A stretch of DNA of 64,000 nucleotides from Roseiarcus sp963748545 (GCA_963748545.1 CAVVJO010000020.1:186001-250000), one strand, 5' to 3'; numbered from the stretch's first letter, positions 10,493 through 19,920 are shown. The notes: generated by a model from the letters alone, not told the origin. Made by a program: numbers and translations.

Positions 10493-10514
10493 CGGGGCCT
10501 CGGACGGGGCCCCG
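10493..10514. terminator. Candidate hairpin between convergent genes
   Basis: Seven-base GC-only stem CGGGGCC (10493-10499) and GGCCCCG (10508-10514) in the 50-bp gap between two convergent genes. There is no proper T tract on either side, so a role as intrinsic terminator is only suggested by position. Confidence 0.35.
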
Positions 10515-10531
10515 TGGGATTGTCTTTGCCG

Positions 10532-13015
10532 TTATTCCGCCGCCTCGCGCGAGCGTCCGCGTCCCCTCGGCTTCGCTGCGGGCTCGGTCTCGCGAAGGGT
10601 CTCGGCTACGGCCTCGGGCGCGATCGGCGCGACGGCGTCGAGCGGGGCCGGGCCGCCGAAGTCGTCGCGCGCCGTCTCGCTCGCGGTCAGCGGGTCCTGC
10701 CGGGGCGCGGGGAGCGCAAGGCCCTCGAGGCCGAGCACCGAATGGAACCGCTGGAGGAGCTGGATCGTCGAAGGCTCCATTTCCTCGACCGCGCCGGCGA
10801 TGAATTCGACCACCTGGATCGCGCGTCGACGCTCGGCTTGGTCAGACAGCAGGTCGGGCAGGGTCGCGAGCGCGCGCTGCGGCTCGAACTCGACGATCAG
10901 CGACTGCTCGTGGATGATCGCCGCCCGCTTATCCGAACCGAGCGAGGCGAATGGCTCGTCGTGGCCGAGCACCTTGGCCGAACGCTCCAGGCGGTCGCGT
11001 CGAACGGTCGCGCGGGATTCGGCCATCATGATCAGCATGCGGATCACCGCTTCCTCGAACCCGCCTCGGTCGACGTTGAGCAGCACCGTCTGCACTTCCG
11101 GCAGGTAGCGCAGCCGCTTGGGATCTTTCAGGGTGCGCTCGAAGGCGAACTTCTCGCCCAGGCGCAGCATGACGGGCGAGCTGTAGATGCCGAGGAACGT
11201 CAACTCGTACATCGCGTCGCGGACATCGCGATAGGCGTCGAGCGCGTTCTCGATACTGGCCGCCCAAAGCTTTTCTGCGAATAGGAACGGATTGTCGGCG
11301 CCGGCCGCCTTACCCTCGGACGCGGCCTTCCGGGCCTGTTCCGCCACCCCCTTCATCCACGGGTTCGCCTCGCCGAACATCGTGCGCGATACGCGGGCCG
11401 GATTGGTCTTCTTGAGGGCTTCGGAGAGTTGCGGCGTCACCAGGGACTGAACGAGCGGGCGGGCCCAGATGTCGTACAATTCCGTCCCGAGCTCCGAGAA
11501 CCGCTGCACCGCGGCAAAGTCGCGCTCGTCCGAACGGTCATTCTCGTCGATGGCGAGAATGTCGGTCACCTTGCGTTCGTGGAAGCTGACGGTGAACCGA
11601 GCATCGACCCCTTCGCCGATCTGCTGGTCGATCGTCATCTCGTAGAGGCCGGGGGCCAGCGCTTCGATCGTCTTCATCACCGAGGTGACCTCGGCGTGCT
11701 CCTTCTTAGCGATCGAGGCGGAGACGAAGATTCCGAGATGGCCGACGCTGTCGTGCACCATGTAGATGATGCGCTGGCCGCGGATCTTGATCTCATGTTC
11801 GTCGGCGTAGGTGTCGACGATCCAGTTGAGCGCCTGCTGGGGCGGCGTGATGTTGTCGCCCCAGGAGGCGAACACGATGATCGGCGTGCGGATCGCCTTG
11901 AGGTCGATCGGGCGGCCCGGCTCCAGGTTGGCCTCATGGCGGGCAAGCTTGTTGCCGACGAACAGGTTCTCGACGATCCAGTGGATCTCCTGCTCGTTCA
12001 TGAAGTGGAAGCCGCCCCACCATTTCTCGAACTCGAGGAATCGCTCGCGCCCGGCCTCGGGCGCCGCGAACAGGTCGTAGTACTTCCCGAAGTAGTTTCG
12101 TCCGGGGTTGAGCTGCTCGAAATTGCTGACGAGATGGGCGCCGTCGAATTCGCCGCCGCCGAGGTCGGACAGGAACAGCGCCGGGGCCGCGCCGCCGAGC
12201 AGGCCGCCGTTGTAGCGCATCGGGTTTTCGCCGAGGCGGCCCGACCAGTAGGCGACTGGCGCGCCGTTGACCACCAGCGGGCCGCTGATGTCGGGGTTCA
12301 TCGCGGCGAGGATCAGGCTCGCCCAGCCGCCCTGGCAGTTGCCGACGATGATCGGCTTGGGCGCGTCGGGATGAAGCTCGCGGATCTTGGCGACGAAGGC
12401 GGCCTCCGAGCGCATGACGTCGGCGAGCGTCTGGGTCGGTTCCGGATGGGGGCGGAACACGACGAAATAGACCGGGTGGCCGTCGCGCAACGCGACGCCG
12501 ACCTGGCTGTCCTGTTTGAAGCCGCCGATGCCCGCGCCATGTCCGGCGCGCGGGTCCACGATCATGTAGGGGCGCTTCCAGTCCTTCACCTCGATTCCTT
12601 CGGGCGGCAGGATCTTCAGCAGCATCTTGTTGGTCGGACGCGGGAGAGTCTTGCCGTCGAGAACCACCTCGTAGTCGTAGATGAGCACCGGCGGCGTGCC
12701 GGCTTTCTCATGCGCGATATCTTGCTCGGCGCGCTCGCGCAAAATGTCGAGCGTGAGCAGGGTGCGCCGCTGCGCGTCGGCGGCGTAGGTCCTGGCTTCG
12801 TCGGCGAGCGTGCCGTCCTTCTGCGCTTCGGCGAAGCGGCGCTGCATGTCGGCGGCGTCGCCCCAAAACTTCTGGATGCGCTGGCCGTGGTCCTTCGAAG
12901 TCCGCTCCATGCGGCGGCTGAGGGCGAACAGGATCTGTTCGAACTGATGGCCTACGGTCCTGGCGTCTTGGATGGCGCGTTCGGGGCCGGTTCCGGGGCT
13001 GTAGGTGGAGGTCAT
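10532..13015 (-). CDS. DUF3141 alpha/beta-hydrolase protein, PHA-synthase-like
   Basis: Large cytoplasmic protein of about 827 residues. The N-terminal 110 residues are helical and charged, somewhat phasin-like. The central part is an alpha/beta hydrolase whose nucleophile elbow is GNCQGG with Cys227, the Gly-X-Cys-X-Gly form found in polyhydroxyalkanoate synthases; candidate triad partners are Asp in SWGDNITPP and His in SVGHLGIF. The C-terminal 350 residues have no recognised domain and end in a low-complexity basic tail. The ATG at 13015 overlaps the acetate kinase stop by four bases (ATGA), so translation is probably coupled. The family is usually annotated only as DUF3141 or a PHB-depolymerase-like protein. 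Placement after phosphotransacylase and acetate kinase genes suggests a role in acyl-CoA or storage-polymer metabolism. Confidence 0.85.
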   Translation of the reverse strand: MTSTYSPGTGPERAIQDARTVGHQFEQILFALSRRMERTSKDHGQRIQKFWGDAADMQRRFAEAQKDGTLADEARTYAADAQRRTLLTLDILRERAEQDIAHEKAGTPPVLIYDYEVVLDGKTLPRPTNKMLLKILPPEGIEVKDWKRPYMIVDPRAGHGAGIGGFKQDSQVGVALRDGHPVYFVVFRPHPEPTQTLADVMRSEAAFVAKIRELHPDAPKPIIVGNCQGGWASLILAAMNPDISGPLVVNGAPVAYWSGRLGENPMRYNGGLLGGAAPALFLSDLGGGEFDGAHLVSNFEQLNPGRNYFGKYYDLFAAPEAGRERFLEFEKWWGGFHFMNEQEIHWIVENLFVGNKLARHEANLEPGRPIDLKAIRTPIIVFASWGDNITPPQQALNWIVDTYADEHEIKIRGQRIIYMVHDSVGHLGIFVSASIAKKEHAEVTSVMKTIEALAPGLYEMTIDQQIGEGVDARFTVSFHERKVTDILAIDENDRSDERDFAAVQRFSELGTELYDIWARPLVQSLVTPQLSEALKKTNPARVSRTMFGEANPWMKGVAEQARKAASEGKAAGADNPFLFAEKLWAASIENALDAYRDVRDAMYELTFLGIYSSPVMLRLGEKFAFERTLKDPKRLRYLPEVQTVLLNVDRGGFEEAVIRMLIMMAESRATVRRDRLERSAKVLGHDEPFASLGSDKRAAIIHEQSLIVEFEPQRALATLPDLLSDQAERRRAIQVVEFIAGAVEEMEPSTIQLLQRFHSVLGLEGLALPAPRQDPLTASETARDDFGGPAPLDAVAPIAPEAVAETLRETEPAAKPRGRGRSREAAE

Positions 13016-14226
13016 GGCGTTTGCCTTGGTTGCGATCCGGTTGGCTTCTTGCGGGTAATCTCGAGGGTATGCGTGGCGATCATCCGCTCCTCGTCGGTCG
13101 GGATGACGAAGACCGTGGTCGGGGAGGATTGCGCGCTGATGATCTGGGCGTCGGCGCTGTTGGCTTCGTCGTCGAGCCGGATGCCCATCCAGTCCATGCC
13201 GGTGAGCACAGCCTTGCGGATGTGCGCGGAGTGCTCGCCGATGCCGCCGGTGAAGACGATCCCCTCGACGCCCTCGACGGTGGCGGCGAGACCGGCGAGC
13301 TCGCGCCGGATGCGGGCGACGAAATAGGCGATGGCGTCGCGCGCCGCCGGGCTGTCGGAGGCCTCGAGTTCGCGCATGTCCTGCGAGACGCCCGACATGC
13401 CCTTGAGTCCCGAACCTTTGTAGAGGAGGTCGGTGATCTGCTCGACCGTCATCTTCTTTTCGGCGATCAGATACAGGATCACGCCCGGATCGAGCTGGCC
13501 GCAGCGCGTCCCCATCGGCAGCCCGTCGAGCGCGGTGAAGCCCATGGTCGACGAGATCGATCGGCCGTTCTTGATCGCGCACATCGAGGCGCCGTTGCCG
13601 AGGTGGGCGACGATCACGTCCTCGCGCGCGATCTGGGGCGCCATCTTCCGCAGCGTCCGCATGATGTATTCGTAGGAAAGACCGTGGAACCCGTAGCGCC
13701 GCACACCCTCGTCGTAATAGGAGCGCGGCAGGGCGAAGGTGTCGTCCACGAAGGGATGGCTGCGGTGGAACGCCGTGTCGAAGCAGGCGACCTGCGGCGT
13801 TCCGGGAAAGGCTGCGATCGCCGCCTCGATGCCGGCGATGTTGTGCGGCTGGTGAAGGGGCGCGAGCGGAATGAGCTTGCGCAGCTTGGCGAGCACGGCC
13901 TCGTCGATCAGCATCGGCGCCGAGAGGTCCGGCCCTCCGTGAACCACGCGATGGCCAACCGCGATGATGCCCTCGGCATAGCCGACGTCCTTGAGCCAGC
14001 CGAGAATGACGCCGGTCGCCGCCTGATGATTGAAGGCCCCGGACGTCGTGTCGAAGGCGAACTCGGTCTTCTCGCCGCTCGCCCGCTTGACCGAGCCCTT
14101 TGGGGTTGCGCCGATGCCCTCGATCTGGCCGGCGGCGAGGTGGTTCAACTGGCCGTTGTCGGCGGCGAAGGTCGCAAATTTCAACGAGGACGAGCCGGCG
14201 TTGAAGGTGAGGACGATTTCGCTCAA
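13012..14226 (-). CDS. ackA: Acetate kinase
   Basis: Interconverts acyl phosphate plus ADP and carboxylate plus ATP; 404 residues, normal for the family. It begins with EIVLTFNAGSSSLKFATF, the first phosphate-binding signature, and has the second signature GVRRYGFHGLSYEYI (residues near 175), with the ATP-binding HLGNGAS segment nearby. It is the middle gene of a three-gene operon: 22 bp downstream of the MaoC/phosphotransacylase gene and overlapping the DUF3141 gene by four bases. The bifunctional upstream enzyme may act on acyl groups longer than acetyl, so the true substrate could be propionyl or butyryl phosphate. Confidence 0.95.
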   Translation of the reverse strand: MSEIVLTFNAGSSSLKFATFAADNGQLNHLAAGQIEGIGATPKGSVKRASGEKTEFAFDTTSGAFNHQAATGVILGWLKDVGYAEGIIAVGHRVVHGGPDLSAPMLIDEAVLAKLRKLIPLAPLHQPHNIAGIEAAIAAFPGTPQVACFDTAFHRSHPFVDDTFALPRSYYDEGVRRYGFHGLSYEYIMRTLRKMAPQIAREDVIVAHLGNGASMCAIKNGRSISSTMGFTALDGLPMGTRCGQLDPGVILYLIAEKKMTVEQITDLLYKGSGLKGMSGVSQDMRELEASDSPAARDAIAYFVARIRRELAGLAATVEGVEGIVFTGGIGEHSAHIRKAVLTGMDWMGIRLDDEANSADAQIISAQSSPTTVFVIPTDEERMIATHTLEITRKKPTGSQPRQTP

Positions 14227-14248
14227 AGACGCGCGCTCCGTGTTCGGG

Positions 14249-15691
14249 TCATTCGGCGGCCTTGGCGACGGGCGACTCGCCCTCGAACGCCCGGCCTTCG
14301 CGCCGATAATACTGATAAAGTTGCGCCAGCGCGCACGAAGCCAGACGCGCCCGGTCGTCGTCGGCGCGGCTCGTCAGCATCACCGGAACCTTGGCCCCCA
14401 ACACCAGCCCCGCCGCTTCCGCCCGCGCGACGAAGGTGAGCTCCTTGGCCAGCATGTTGCCCGATTCGAGATTGGGAACGATCAGCACGTTGGCGCGCCC
14501 CGCCACCAACGAGGTGATGCCCTTGGTGCGCGCCGCCTCGAGGTCGATGGCGTTGTCCATTGCGAGCGGGCCGTCAACGATCGCGCCCTTGATCTGGCCG
14601 CGTTCGGCCATCTTCGACAGAATGGCCGCATCGAGCGTCGAGGCGATCGCCGGATTGATCGTCTCGACCGCCGACAGGATGCCGACGCGCGGCTGCTGAA
14701 GGCCGCAGGCGCGAGCGAGGTCGACGGCGTTCTGCACGATGTCGACCTTGGTCATGAGATCGGGCGCGATGTTGATCGCCGCGTCGGAGATGTAGAGGAT
14801 CTCGTCGAGCGTGGGAACGTCGAGCGCGAAGACGTGGCTGATGCGCCGGGAGGTGCGTAAGCCCCCGTCCTTCTTGACCACTTCGCCGAGCAGGATGTCC
14901 GAATGCAGGTCGCCCTTCATCACGGCGACGGCCTTGCCTTCGAGCGCCATCGCGACCGCGCGGGCGGCGGCGAGATGCGGGTCGGAGATCGGCTCGATCG
15001 CAAAGCGCGAAATATCGGCGCCGAGCGCCGTGGCTGCGGCCGCGATCCGCCCGGGATCTCCGATCAGGATCGGCTCGATCAGGCCGCGCCCGGCCGACAG
15101 GATCGCGCCGCCGAGCGAATTGTGGTCATCGGGGCAGACGACTGCGGTGCGCATCGGCGGCAGCTTGGCCGCCTTCGCCACGAGCGCGCCGAAATGGTCG
15201 ACCGTGTCGACGATCAGCGTGGGGAGGTGGCGCGCTTCTGTAACCTTGGAAACGGTCGGCGCCTCGATCACGGCGGTCCCCTCGCACACCGTCTGCCCAG
15301 AGGCGTTGACGATCCGGGTGTCGAAGACGGCGACCGGCTCCTCACGCTTCTCGCGGCAGGAGACGGTGACGGTGATCTTGTCGCCGACATGGACGCGCCC
15401 GAGGAAGCGCAGGTCCTGCGCCCGATAGAGCGTGCCGGGGCCGGGCAGAATGTTGCCGAGGACGGCCGAGACGAGCGAGCCGACCCACATCGACGGCGCG
15501 ACCGGATCGGCCGTCGCCCCGGCGGCCACCTCCGACGGCAGCATCAGCGGGTTGAGGTTGCCCGACGCGTGGGCGAACAGGATCAGATCCTGCACCGAGC
15601 AGGTGCGTTCGATGCTGGCGGAGTTGCCGACCTTGAGCTCGGCCCAGGTCGTGTTGCGGACAGTTGCATTGCGGGCGGGAGTGGCGCTCAT
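14249..15691 (-). CDS. Bifunctional MaoC-like hydratase / phosphate acetyl(butyryl)transferase
   Basis: Two-domain enzyme of 480 residues. The N-terminal 150 residues are a MaoC hot-dog domain (AHASGNLNPLML contains the hydratase-type His; GRVHVGDKITVTV follows). The C-terminal 320 residues are a PTA/PTB phosphotransacylase domain (MKGDLHSDILLGEVV, VFALDVPTLDEILYISDAA). It would convert acyl-CoA to acyl phosphate for the kinase encoded next. The fusion is a known arrangement in alphaproteobacteria. It is the first gene of the operon and is divergent from the amino acid decarboxylase across a 341-bp control region. The frame is intact, with an ATG start. Confidence 0.92.
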   Translation of the reverse strand: MSATPARNATVRNTTWAELKVGNSASIERTCSVQDLILFAHASGNLNPLMLPSEVAAGATADPVAPSMWVGSLVSAVLGNILPGPGTLYRAQDLRFLGRVHVGDKITVTVSCREKREEPVAVFDTRIVNASGQTVCEGTAVIEAPTVSKVTEARHLPTLIVDTVDHFGALVAKAAKLPPMRTAVVCPDDHNSLGGAILSAGRGLIEPILIGDPGRIAAAATALGADISRFAIEPISDPHLAAARAVAMALEGKAVAVMKGDLHSDILLGEVVKKDGGLRTSRRISHVFALDVPTLDEILYISDAAINIAPDLMTKVDIVQNAVDLARACGLQQPRVGILSAVETINPAIASTLDAAILSKMAERGQIKGAIVDGPLAMDNAIDLEAARTKGITSLVAGRANVLIVPNLESGNMLAKELTFVARAEAAGLVLGAKVPVMLTSRADDDRARLASCALAQLYQYYRREGRAFEGESPVAKAAE

Positions 15692-16032
15692 GTCAGCCTC
15701 TGCGCAAACCGGACAACGGGGTCATATCACCGTTCCGCCGGGCCCCGGGAAACGACGGCGAGGTGCTCATCCTACGCCCCGAGCGGCGAATTGTGCGTCG
15801 CACCATCTAACGGGAAAGCGTGACGCTTCGTTGAATTTATGTTCGCCAAGGTCGCCCGACAGGCGATTGGGTGCGCGACACAAGGACGCATTGCGTTACG
15901 GGATCGTCCCCGCGCCCGCGCAAAACAGCCAGTCGGGACAAACGTCTTGATTCCGTCGCCTGCATCCTGTCTTAGCTGTGCCGGCTTTCGGGGCGCGGCG
16001 CGCGCTCCGACCCGCCTTGGGGCCCAAAAAGT
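15692..16032. other. Divergent intergenic control region
   Basis: 341 bp separating two divergent units, the acyl-phosphate operon and the Orn/Lys/Arg decarboxylase, so it should hold both promoters. I see no convincing consensus promoter, riboswitch or intrinsic terminator and no credible gene in it. Confidence 0.4.
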
Positions 16033-18396
16033 ATGAACTTCTTCCAAAGATTCACCTTTCTCTTCTCCGCGCCGATGTTCGACGCCGACGATCTCGAGGG
16101 CCTCAGGGTCAATCAGATCATCGCCGCCATCGAGCGGATGGGGTTCCAGGTCATCAAGGCGCGTCGGGTCGAGGATGCGGAAATCGCCGTCCAGACCGAC
16201 GCCGCGATCGGTCTGCTCGTCGTCGACTGGGGCAAGAAGGGCATCGAAGGCAAGGCCGCTTCGCTGATCAACGTGATGCGGCGGCGAGGGCTCGACATGC
16301 CGATCGTCATCCTCGTGCGGCGCAAGCGTTTCGAGGACATCCCGGTCGAGGTGCTCGACTACATCGACGGTTATGTGTTCCTCGCCGAGGAGACTCCCGA
16401 GTTTATCGCCAGGAACCTCGTCTCGCGGCTCAAACAATATGCCGAGACGTTGAAGACGCCGTTCTTCGGCGCCCTGGTCGATTACGCCGAGGAAGGCAAC
16501 CAGCTCTGGACCTGCCCAGGCCACAACGGCGGCATCTTCTACAGCCGCAGCCCGATCGGACGCATCTTCATGGAGCATCTGGGCGAGGCGGTGTTCCGCG
16601 ACGATCTCGACAATTCGATTCTCGAACTCGGCGACCTCCTCACGCACGAGGGGCCGGCGCTGCAGGCCCAGAAGGAGGCGGCCGCGATCTTTGGCGCGGA
16701 GAAGACCTATTTCGTGCTGAACGGCACGTCGTCGTCCAACAAGATCGTGCTGACGAGCCTCGTCGCCGAGGGCGACCTCGTGCTGTTCGACCGCAACAAC
16801 CACAAGGCCGCCCACCAGGGCGCCCTTCTCATGGCGGGCGGCATTCCGGTCTATCTCTCGACCGACCGCAACGCCTACGGCCTGATCGGCCCGATCCGGC
16901 CGGAAGAGCTCGACGAGACTGCTATCCGCGAGCGCATTCGCGTCAACCCGCTGGTCAAGGACCCGAACGCCTGGAAGCGCGAGCGGCCTTTCCGGGTCGC
17001 CGTCATCGAGCAATGCACCTATGACGGGACGATCTACGACGCCCAGCGCACCCTCGAGCGCATCGGCCCGTTGTGCGACTACATCATGTTCGACGAGGCC
17101 TGGGCGGGCTTCATGAAGTTCCACCCGATCTACGAGAGCCGCTTCGCCATGGGGCTCAAGGGGCTCAACGAGGCCTCGCCCGGGATTGTTGCGACTCAGT
17201 CGACCCACAAGCAGCTCGCGAGCTTTTCGCAGGCCTCGCAGATCCACCGGAAAGACAGCCACATCAAGGGCCAGCGTCGGCGCGTCGAGCATCGGCGCTT
17301 CAATGAAAGCTTCATGCAATACGCGTCGACCTCGCCGTTCTATCCCTTGTTCGCTTCGCTCGACGTCGGCGCGCAGATGATGAAGGGCCGCTCGGGCGAA
17401 GTCTTGTGGGACGACACGATCCGACTTGGAATCGAGCTCAGGAAGAAGCTTCGCGCCGTCCGGCGCGAGTTCGAGGAGAAGGAGCGCGATCCTTCCCGGC
17501 GCTGGTTCTTCGACCCCTTCGTCCCGGACCGGGTGTCGATCCGCGACGCGGCGTTCGACGGCGGCGCGCACGACGTGCCCTGGGAGAGCGTCTCGACCGA
17601 CCTTCTGGCGCGCGATCCGCGCTACTGGGCGCTGGCGCCGGGGCAGGCGTGGCACGGCTTCGACAGCGTCGAGGAAGGCTACGCCATCACAGATCCAGCC
17701 AAGCTCACCTTGCTGACGCCGGGCTTCGACCGCAAGACCGGGGACTACGAGGCGCATGGCGTTCCGGCCCCGGTGGTCGTGCAGTACCTGCGCGAGAACC
17801 GGGTCGTGGCCGAGAAGAACGACATGAACTCGATGCTGTTCCTGCTGACCCCCGGGGTCGAGGCGAGCAAGGCCGGCACGCTGGTCTCGTCGCTGGCGGC
17901 GTTCAAGCGGCTGCACGACGACAACGCCTTGCTCGACGACGTGATGCCGGAGTTCGTCGCCAAGCGCCCGAAGCGCTATCGCGGCAAAAGGCTGCGCGAT
18001 CTCTGCGGGGAGATGCACGCCTTCTACCGCGCCCACGACATCAGCCGGCTGCAGAAGGCGCAGTTCGCCGCCGAGCACATTCCGACTGTGGCGATGACGC
18101 CGCGCGAGGCGCAATTGCATCTGACGCGCAACAACATCGATTATGTGCCGCTCGACGAGCTCGAGGGGCGCGTCGCCACGACCCTGTTTGTCGTCTATCC
18201 GCCTGGGATCGCAACCGTCGTGCCGGGCGAACGGCTGGACGCCAGGTCCCGCCCGATGGTCGACTACCTGAAGATGTTCGAAAAGGGATCGAACGTGTTC
18301 CCGGGCTTCGAGTCGGAAATTCAGGGCCTCTACCGCGAAGTCGACGATTCCGGGGTCGTCCGGTTCTATACCTATGCCGTCAGGGAAGGCCCGTAG
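16033..18396 (+). CDS. Orn/Lys/Arg family PLP-dependent decarboxylase
   Basis: Large inducible-type basic amino acid decarboxylase of 787 residues. The N-terminal 130 residues form the receiver-like wing domain; the central fold-type I domain carries the pyridoxal-phosphate lysine at position 393 in STHKQLASFSQAS, preceded by the DEAWAGF segment with the cofactor-contacting Asp. WTCPGHNGG and VLNGTSSSNK are further family motifs. The substrate (arginine, lysine or ornithine) cannot be told from this. The ATG at 16033 gives a short hydrophobic N-terminal extension; ATG at 16075 is an alternative start. No amino acid/polyamine antiporter gene is adjacent, unlike acid-resistance operons of enterobacteria. 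Confidence 0.92.
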   Translation: MNFFQRFTFLFSAPMFDADDLEGLRVNQIIAAIERMGFQVIKARRVEDAEIAVQTDAAIGLLVVDWGKKGIEGKAASLINVMRRRGLDMPIVILVRRKRFEDIPVEVLDYIDGYVFLAEETPEFIARNLVSRLKQYAETLKTPFFGALVDYAEEGNQLWTCPGHNGGIFYSRSPIGRIFMEHLGEAVFRDDLDNSILELGDLLTHEGPALQAQKEAAAIFGAEKTYFVLNGTSSSNKIVLTSLVAEGDLVLFDRNNHKAAHQGALLMAGGIPVYLSTDRNAYGLIGPIRPEELDETAIRERIRVNPLVKDPNAWKRERPFRVAVIEQCTYDGTIYDAQRTLERIGPLCDYIMFDEAWAGFMKFHPIYESRFAMGLKGLNEASPGIVATQSTHKQLASFSQASQIHRKDSHIKGQRRRVEHRRFNESFMQYASTSPFYPLFASLDVGAQMMKGRSGEVLWDDTIRLGIELRKKLRAVRREFEEKERDPSRRWFFDPFVPDRVSIRDAAFDGGAHDVPWESVSTDLLARDPRYWALAPGQAWHGFDSVEEGYAITDPAKLTLLTPGFDRKTGDYEAHGVPAPVVVQYLRENRVVAEKNDMNSMLFLLTPGVEASKAGTLVSSLAAFKRLHDDNALLDDVMPEFVAKRPKRYRGKRLRDLCGEMHAFYRAHDISRLQKAQFAAEHIPTVAMTPREAQLHLTRNNIDYVPLDELEGRVATTLFVVYPPGIATVVPGERLDARSRPMVDYLKMFEKGSNVFPGFESEIQGLYREVDDSGVVRFYTYAVREGP

Positions 18397-18433
18397 GGAG
18401 GTCGGAGCGCAACGGGGCGCAAGGCCCGGACTC

Positions 18434-18448
18434 CCCTCCGGTGGAGGG
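18434..18448. terminator. Candidate hairpin between convergent genes
   Basis: Perfect six-base stem CCCTCC/GGAGGG with a three-base loop in the 55-bp gap between the convergent decarboxylase and acyltransferase genes. It has no T tract, so it is weak as an intrinsic terminator; position is the main support. Confidence 0.35.
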
Positions 18449-18451
18449 CCC

Positions 18452-19492
18452 TCATCCTGCCGGCAGCTTGATCGCCGAAGTTTCCATGTCCCGCCGGGAC
18501 CGGCTCCAGGTAAAGAGATAGGGAAGACCAACTTTCGGTCCCCAGACAGCCAGAAGGATGGGGATCATCATCCCCAACGCGGTTCCTACGACGAGATGCA
18601 GAAGCGGCCCGGAATAGCCGAACACCTTCTGCATCGCTATTCGCGCTCCCGAAGCAAAAACCGTATGACCGACATAAATTTCCAACGAATAGAATCCAGG
18701 AATTCTCAAGAGCGAGGCCATGGGAGACTCGCACAGCAACATTGCCAAAGAAATTGTCGCGACCGTTCCTGTCAGCGCGAGGACAACGTGAAGGAATGGG
18801 AGTCCGGATGAATTTACGGCGACCGCAGCCGCGATCAAAACAAATCCGCCGATCGCGAGACCGGACAGCCGAACTGCGTCAAGCGCGTTCAAGTCTGTGA
18901 AGAAGGATGTTTCCGCAGCCTTCACGCCCAACGCAAAATATATCAAGAAGGCACAAACGGCGTGAAAAACGTCCCAGGGCACATTTATAATCGCAAACGT
19001 GTCGACAACATAAAGCAATAAAGCAATCGTCACGAAGATATTAGCCGAAATTTTTGCATTGCGTACCCACCAATAGGCAATATACATAAGGAATATCGCA
19101 TATAAAAACCAGTACTGGTCAATTGGCTGATAGGTAAGCTTAATTAAATCTACGATAGATAAATGATTATTTGTGTATCGCGAGGCGAATATTTGAATCG
19201 AAACTTCCAGAATTGACCACAAAAAATAAGGATAGACGATGACTGAAGCTTTGTTCATCAAATAATCGCGGAAAGAGCGATTAGCCGATCTGTTTACAAA
19301 TATGCCTGCTAGAAAAAAGAACAGCGGCATGTGGAATACGTAAATGTAATGTTCAGCCCATGAGTTCTTCAGAATACCGCTTTCTCTGAGTCCACCCAGA
19401 TTATGGCCAAAAACGACGAGAAAGATGCCGATGCCCTTTGCGACGTCGACCCATTCGATCCGGCGTCCCGAACTGGAATCGCTCGCGGCCAT
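18452..19492 (-). CDS. Acyltransferase 3 family membrane protein
   Basis: Inner-membrane O-acyltransferase of 346 residues with about ten hydrophobic segments. The N-terminal RRIEWVDVAKGIGIFLVVFGH is the family hallmark with the conserved His, and FHMPLFFFLAGIF follows. Such proteins acylate surface sugars. The start is set at ATG 19492 because AGGGGAG lies nine bases upstream; the longer frame would add 20 unlikely residues. Base composition is clearly lower in GC than the neighbours (roughly 18650-19500) with many AT-rich codons, suggesting horizontal acquisition. The polysaccharide target is unknown; a UDP-glucose dehydrogenase and glycosyltransferase lie near 38-41 kb. Confidence 0.85.
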   Translation of the reverse strand: MAASDSSSGRRIEWVDVAKGIGIFLVVFGHNLGGLRESGILKNSWAEHYIYVFHMPLFFFLAGIFVNRSANRSFRDYLMNKASVIVYPYFLWSILEVSIQIFASRYTNNHLSIVDLIKLTYQPIDQYWFLYAIFLMYIAYWWVRNAKISANIFVTIALLLYVVDTFAIINVPWDVFHAVCAFLIYFALGVKAAETSFFTDLNALDAVRLSGLAIGGFVLIAAAVAVNSSGLPFLHVVLALTGTVATISLAMLLCESPMASLLRIPGFYSLEIYVGHTVFASGARIAMQKVFGYSGPLLHLVVGTALGMMIPILLAVWGPKVGLPYLFTWSRSRRDMETSAIKLPAG

Positions 19493-19920
19493 TAATATTG
19501 GCTCCCCTACGATGAGAAATGACTGACACAACGAAAACAACTCGCCGCCCAATCACGCAAACGGCTGATAGACCCCCGTCGAGGCCGTCTGAGACTGCCA
19601 ACGGCCCGACGTCGTGCGGAAGCGAAGCCGGGCTGGCCGAACGGGATCGAACCGGCGCAGAGGATAGCGCCGTCATCATAGTTTCGAAAGGCGCCCAAAA
19701 GACAGATCGAGCGAAACCCCGCGGTCGCCGCATCGCGACGCGCGGAGCGATGCGGCGACCGCGCGCGGCGAGCTTCCCGCGCTTCGTCGGGACCTCGCCG
19801 CCATCCCGGACCGGATCGCCGCGAACACCGACTTCGTTCATCTCCGAGGGACGTCGCGATCATGTTCAGCGCGAAGCGCGCCCTATTTTGTCAGCGGATG
19901 ATTTCGCGTAAAGGGTCGCG
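19493..19920. other. Intergenic region without a recognisable gene
   Basis: 428 bp between the divergent acyltransferase and GNAT genes. It contains a strong perfect inverted repeat (listed separately) and no frame with a recognisable domain. GC returns to the genome average here, marking the edge of the low-GC acyltransferase gene. Confidence 0.45.
19720..19763. repeat. Perfect 17-bp inverted repeat with 10-bp spacer
   Basis: Left arm 19720-19736 (CGCGGTCGCCGCATCGC) is exactly complementary to right arm 19747-19763, with ten bases between them. It lies in an intergenic region upstream of two divergent genes and has no T tract, so it is not a classical intrinsic terminator. Confidence 0.85.

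Noticed and set aside
11429..13327. 632-codon open frame on the plus strand
   Set aside because: Antisense to the DUF3141 gene; shadow-like composition.
15772..18531. 919-codon open frame on the minus strand
   Set aside because: It is antisense to the intact Orn/Lys/Arg decarboxylase and has the Arg/Asp/Val-rich composition of a shadow frame in GC-rich DNA.
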